A stretch of DNA of 16,262 nt from positions 1 to 16,262 of the forward strand of contig DAOUVM010000013.1 in NCBI GenBank assembly GCA_030667645.1. Direction: 5' to 3'. A model generated the notes under the pieces. It was not told the DNA's origin. It saw nothing but the letters and a program-made list of their open reading frames with translations, and ran no database searches. Each line of letters starts with the position of its first letter. Positions within the stretch are counted from its first letter, which is position 1. The position numbers and the translations under genes are program-made. Shown here piece after piece: positions 14,138-16,262 of this stretch. This stretch comes from Ardenticatenales bacterium (GTDB taxonomy: Bacteria > Chloroflexota > Anaerolineae > Promineifilales > UBA4811).

Positions 14138-14883
14138 TGCATCCCAGCTATTGGCAGGCCGCTCGTCCTGGCAATCCAGGATGGCAACCAGCCCACTAGT
14201 GATTCCATCACCTGGGTCGTGTTCTCAACATAGAGCCCCATATCGCCGTAAGCCTCCCCCCCGTGGCTCCCAACCAGATCTGTTACTCCGCGCAAAATCA
14301 GGCACCGAGTATCGTTCCGGGCCGCCACCCAGGCAATAGCTCCCGACTCCCAGTCTCCAGCGACCGCGCCAAACCGCTCTTTCAGATGAGGGATTTCTTC
14401 AGCCAACAGATCGCGATCGGCAGAAACAAGCAACGTACGCATAACCCGAAATCCCTCACCATGCCATCCGTTAGCCAGCCACGAAAGATCCAGGTCCACT
14501 GCATAATGGGCGAGGTGTTCGTCCGGGTCGCCCATCTGCTCTATGATATCGTACACCACCGTTCTCTCGGCCAGGATTATCGTTCCTCGCTCAACTTTGC
14601 CCTCAATGCCGCCGCAGGTGCCCAGATTGATGAGGAGCCGGGGCGACCAACGACCGATCACATACTGTGTTGAGGCGGCCGCAGCGATCTTCCCCCATCC
14701 GCCGTGAAAAAACAAAATCGGTTCGCCACCAACACCCACATCCAAATCGACGTCGAACCACTCGCCATAGGGCGAACTCCTCGGCCTTGCGGCCGGAAAG
14801 AGCCGGCGGATGACCTGCCACTCGGTGTTCGCAGATATTAGAACGATAACCGCGCGATGCGGGCAATCAGTTTTCTCAGGCAT
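14134..14883 (-). CDS. Nucleoside phosphorylase / MTA-SAH nucleosidase-like protein
   Basis: Soluble protein of 249 residues in the PNP/UDP phosphorylase superfamily. I-S-A-N-T-E-W (16-22) matches the N-terminal acidic motif. H-G-G-W-G-K-I-A-A-A (60-69) and L-G-T-C-G-G (88-93) are the phosphate/ribose-binding glycine loops. G-D-W-E-S-G-A-I-A (177-185) carries ribose-binding Glu179, and L-R-G-V-T-D (197-202) carries the catalytic-acid Asp202 of MTA/SAH nucleosidases. It would cleave a nucleoside to free base plus ribose or ribose-1-phosphate; hydrolase versus phosphorylase cannot be decided. ATG 14883 is chosen over GTG 14886 and TTG 14889. The ribosome-binding site is weak, fitting coupling to the M42 gene, which ends seven bases before. 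It overlaps the response regulator start by four bases. Confidence 0.8.
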   Translation of the reverse strand: MPEKTDCPHRAVIVLISANTEWQVIRRLFPAARPRSSPYGEWFDVDLDVGVGGEPILFFHGGWGKIAAAASTQYVIGRWSPRLLINLGTCGGIEGKVERGTIILAERTVVYDIIEQMGDPDEHLAHYAVDLDLSWLANGWHGEGFRVMRTLLVSADRDLLAEEIPHLKERFGAVAGDWESGAIAWVAARNDTRCLILRGVTDLVGSHGGEAYGDMGLYVENTTQVMESLVGWLPSWIARTSGLPIAGMQ

Positions 14884-14889
14884 CACCAA

Positions 14890-15894
14890 TCACAACTCTA
14901 GCGAACCTTTGAGGACCGCAAGCAGCAATTCCACGCTGTTTTGCACATCCCGAGCATCCACCATCTCCGAATTCGAGTGTACATAGCGACACGGGATTGA
15001 GACACAGCCGGCAATCACACCGGACTGCGTCAATTGCATGGCGCGCGCATCGGTGGATCCATACGTCAGCACCTCCAACTGGTACGGGATCTCTGCCTCC
15101 TCTGCCCGCTGCACCATCAATCGAACCAGCCCCGGATGGGCAATCATTCCACCGTCCTTGACTTTGATAGCGGGGCCATCACCGAGGGAGACCGCCATCG
15201 GGTGCGACTTGGGTGTATCTCCAGTTGCGGTCACATCTACCGCAATCCCCACCTCAGGCGCCAGCGAAAAGGCGGCCGTCGTCGCACCGCGTACGCCCAC
15301 CTCTTCCTGAACGCTAAAGACAAAATGCACCGTGTGGGGCAAGGCGAGCTTCTGACGGTTGATGGCCAACATCAACTCAACCAGGATCGCGCAACCAATC
15401 CGGTCATCCAAGGCTTTGGCCACCCAGCGATCGCCCTGCGCCAGAAAGCCGCGATCAAAACCGGCCATGGCGCCCACCTTGACGGGACAACTGGCCCGAT
15501 CTCTGGCGCCAACGTCAATATACAACTGATCAAGCCGGGGAGTCCTGTTGGTGTTCTCGCGCTTTTCTATCCCGATCACCCCCATGGTCCCGTCGGCGAA
15601 TCTGACCCGATTTCCCACCAAGAGTGCCGGTGAGACGCCACCCACTGGACCAAATCGCAGAAACCCCTTTTCGTCTACGTGGGTGATAATGACGCCAATT
15701 TCGTCCATGTGGGCGGCCAGCATGACTCGCCGGCCCGCGCCATTCCCATTCAGCGATGCAATCAGGTTACCCAACGCATCTGTTTCGATCTCGTCGGCCA
15801 CGTCAGCAATTTCAGCCTGGATAATCGATCGAATCTGATCCTCGTGACCCGAGGGACCGTAGGTTTGTGCCAGCGTGCGAATCGTCTCTATCAC
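14890..15894 (-). CDS. M42-family metallo-aminopeptidase (glutamyl aminopeptidase / endoglucanase-like)
   Basis: Cytoplasmic di-metal peptidase of 334 residues, standard for M42. Visible ligands and catalytic residues are His62 and Asp64 (A-A-H-M-D-E-I-G), Asp163/164 (K-A-L-D-D-R-I-G), Glu197 base and Glu198 (Q-E-E-V-G), Asp220 (A-V-D-V-T) and His306 (R-Y-V-H-S-N-S-E). All are present, so it should be active. It removes N-terminal residues from short peptides as a large oligomer; family members are sometimes mis-named endoglucanase. GTG 15894 is the start because GGAGG lies six bases upstream; an upstream TTG at 15924 would overlap the previous gene and has no such site. It is the second of two tandem M42 genes. 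Confidence 0.93.
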   Translation of the reverse strand: MIETIRTLAQTYGPSGHEDQIRSIIQAEIADVADEIETDALGNLIASLNGNGAGRRVMLAAHMDEIGVIITHVDEKGFLRFGPVGGVSPALLVGNRVRFADGTMGVIGIEKRENTNRTPRLDQLYIDVGARDRASCPVKVGAMAGFDRGFLAQGDRWVAKALDDRIGCAILVELMLAINRQKLALPHTVHFVFSVQEEVGVRGATTAAFSLAPEVGIAVDVTATGDTPKSHPMAVSLGDGPAIKVKDGGMIAHPGLVRLMVQRAEEAEIPYQLEVLTYGSTDARAMQLTQSGVIAGCVSIPCRYVHSNSEMVDARDVQNSVELLLAVLKGSLEL

Positions 15895-15900
15895 AGAATG

Positions 15901-15905
15901 CCTCC
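15901..15905 (-). promoter_or_regulatory. Shine-Dalgarno fixing the M42 start
   Basis: On the minus strand GGAGG is six bases before GTG 15894. It decides between that codon and the further upstream TTG. Confidence 0.7.
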
Positions 15906-15913
15906 AGGTTTGC

Positions 15914-16262
15914 CTATCGAGCAATCACCGCCGGATTCAACCCTGCCAACACCGCCGTCATCAGCCGAGTCGTGTTCTCGACATCTACCTTGCTGCAAAT
16001 CGCGGCCGGGGCATGAATATAGCGACAGGGTACCGAAACCCCGGCCGATGGCACACCCCCCCGAGCGAGATGAATTGCGCCCGCATCTGTTCCGCCCCCC
16101 GTTGTGCGGCGGAACTGGTATGGAATGTCGTGCTTTTCGGCCATAGCCACAACAAAGCTGACCAGTCGCGGGTCAGCAATCGTGCGGGCGTCCATCGTGG
16201 TCAGGGCTGGCCCTTTGCCAATCTCGGTGACCGGGGAGACATCATCCTCTTTGGGCAAATCA
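15914..16262 (-). CDS. Second M42-family aminopeptidase, C-terminal part (5' end outside window)
   Basis: About 115 C-terminal residues of a paralogue of the neighbouring peptidase; the frame runs off the window edge without a start. G-K-G-P-A-L, I-P-Y-Q-F, G-G-G-T-D-A-G-A-I-H and C-R-Y-I-H-A-P align with the same places in the complete M42 protein. The final metal-ligand His is in R-Y-I-H. The residues after it differ from the complete copy (A-P-A-A-I-C against S-N-S-E-M-V), which may mean a different peptide preference. It stops 19 bases before the next M42 gene, clearly in one operon. Confidence 0.88.
   Translation of the reverse strand, partial: DLPKEDDVSPVTEIGKGPALTTMDARTIADPRLVSFVVAMAEKHDIPYQFRRTTGGGTDAGAIHLARGGVPSAGVSVPCRYIHAPAAICSKVDVENTTRLMTAVLAGLNPAVIAR

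Noticed and set aside
1..16262. Mobile elements, CRISPR arrays, tRNA or rRNA genes, toxin-antitoxin or defence genes
   Set aside because: Both strands were looked over for transposase motifs, regularly spaced direct repeats, tRNA-like ends and known defence domains. None was seen by eye; a profile search was not possible here.

Overview
The window is bacterial, moderately GC-rich, densely packed and entirely chromosomal in character. Several things suggest a member of the Chloroflexota (Anaerolineae- or Caldilineae-like): mixed GT4/GT2/GT39 exopolysaccharide genes, Sec-exported repeat proteins, a secreted protein ending close to the sequence YLPLV, a lipoprotein with GYPAP motifs, and a soluble GAF-type NarX-like kinase. 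This assignment is an inference from gene style; no rRNA or marker gene is present.

Region 1 (1-8509, + strand) is a surface-polysaccharide block. It holds the 3' end of a membrane glycosyltransferase-like gene, a GT4 glycosyltransferase, a decayed stretch, and then a tight five-gene operon: GT4, GT2, zinc-ribbon methyltransferase, GT39-like membrane glycosyltransferase, and a lysylphosphatidylglycerol-synthase-type membrane protein. Several of these genes overlap by 4-8 bases at their start and stop codons. The decayed stretch (2303-2996) is the fused remains of a SAM methyltransferase with a nonsense codon and a GT4 enzyme that has lost its middle in frame. A TGGTATAAT promoter just downstream restarts transcription for the five-gene operon. 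Together these genes would build, modify and move a lipid-linked or cell-surface glycan.

Region 2 (8510-12126, + strand) encodes three exported proteins. The first is a 445-residue Sec-secreted protein made of about four copies of an Ig-like repeat; it has its own extended -10 promoter, an excellent Shine-Dalgarno and a 14-bp perfect terminator. Next come a membrane-anchored or secreted beta-propeller-like protein with seven H-x-x-W-type motifs and a proline-rich lipoprotein, closed by a second strong terminator.

Region 3 (12127-16262) is regulatory and catabolic. A soluble GAF/HisKA_3/HATPase sensor kinase is read rightwards from its own promoter. It has no ordinary start codon at the place its ribosome-binding site indicates: an ATC sits there. 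Convergent to it is a minus-strand operon: an M42 aminopeptidase cut by the window edge, a second M42 aminopeptidase, a nucleoside phosphorylase/MTA-SAH-nucleosidase-like protein, and a NarL/LuxR response regulator that is probably the partner of the kinase.

The items most worth a second look are the candidate AUC start codon, the mosaic pseudogene, the recurring extended -10 promoters, the autonomous repeat-protein transcription unit, and the coupling of a response regulator to a nucleosidase and tandem peptidases. I found no phage, IS element, CRISPR array, tRNA or rRNA.
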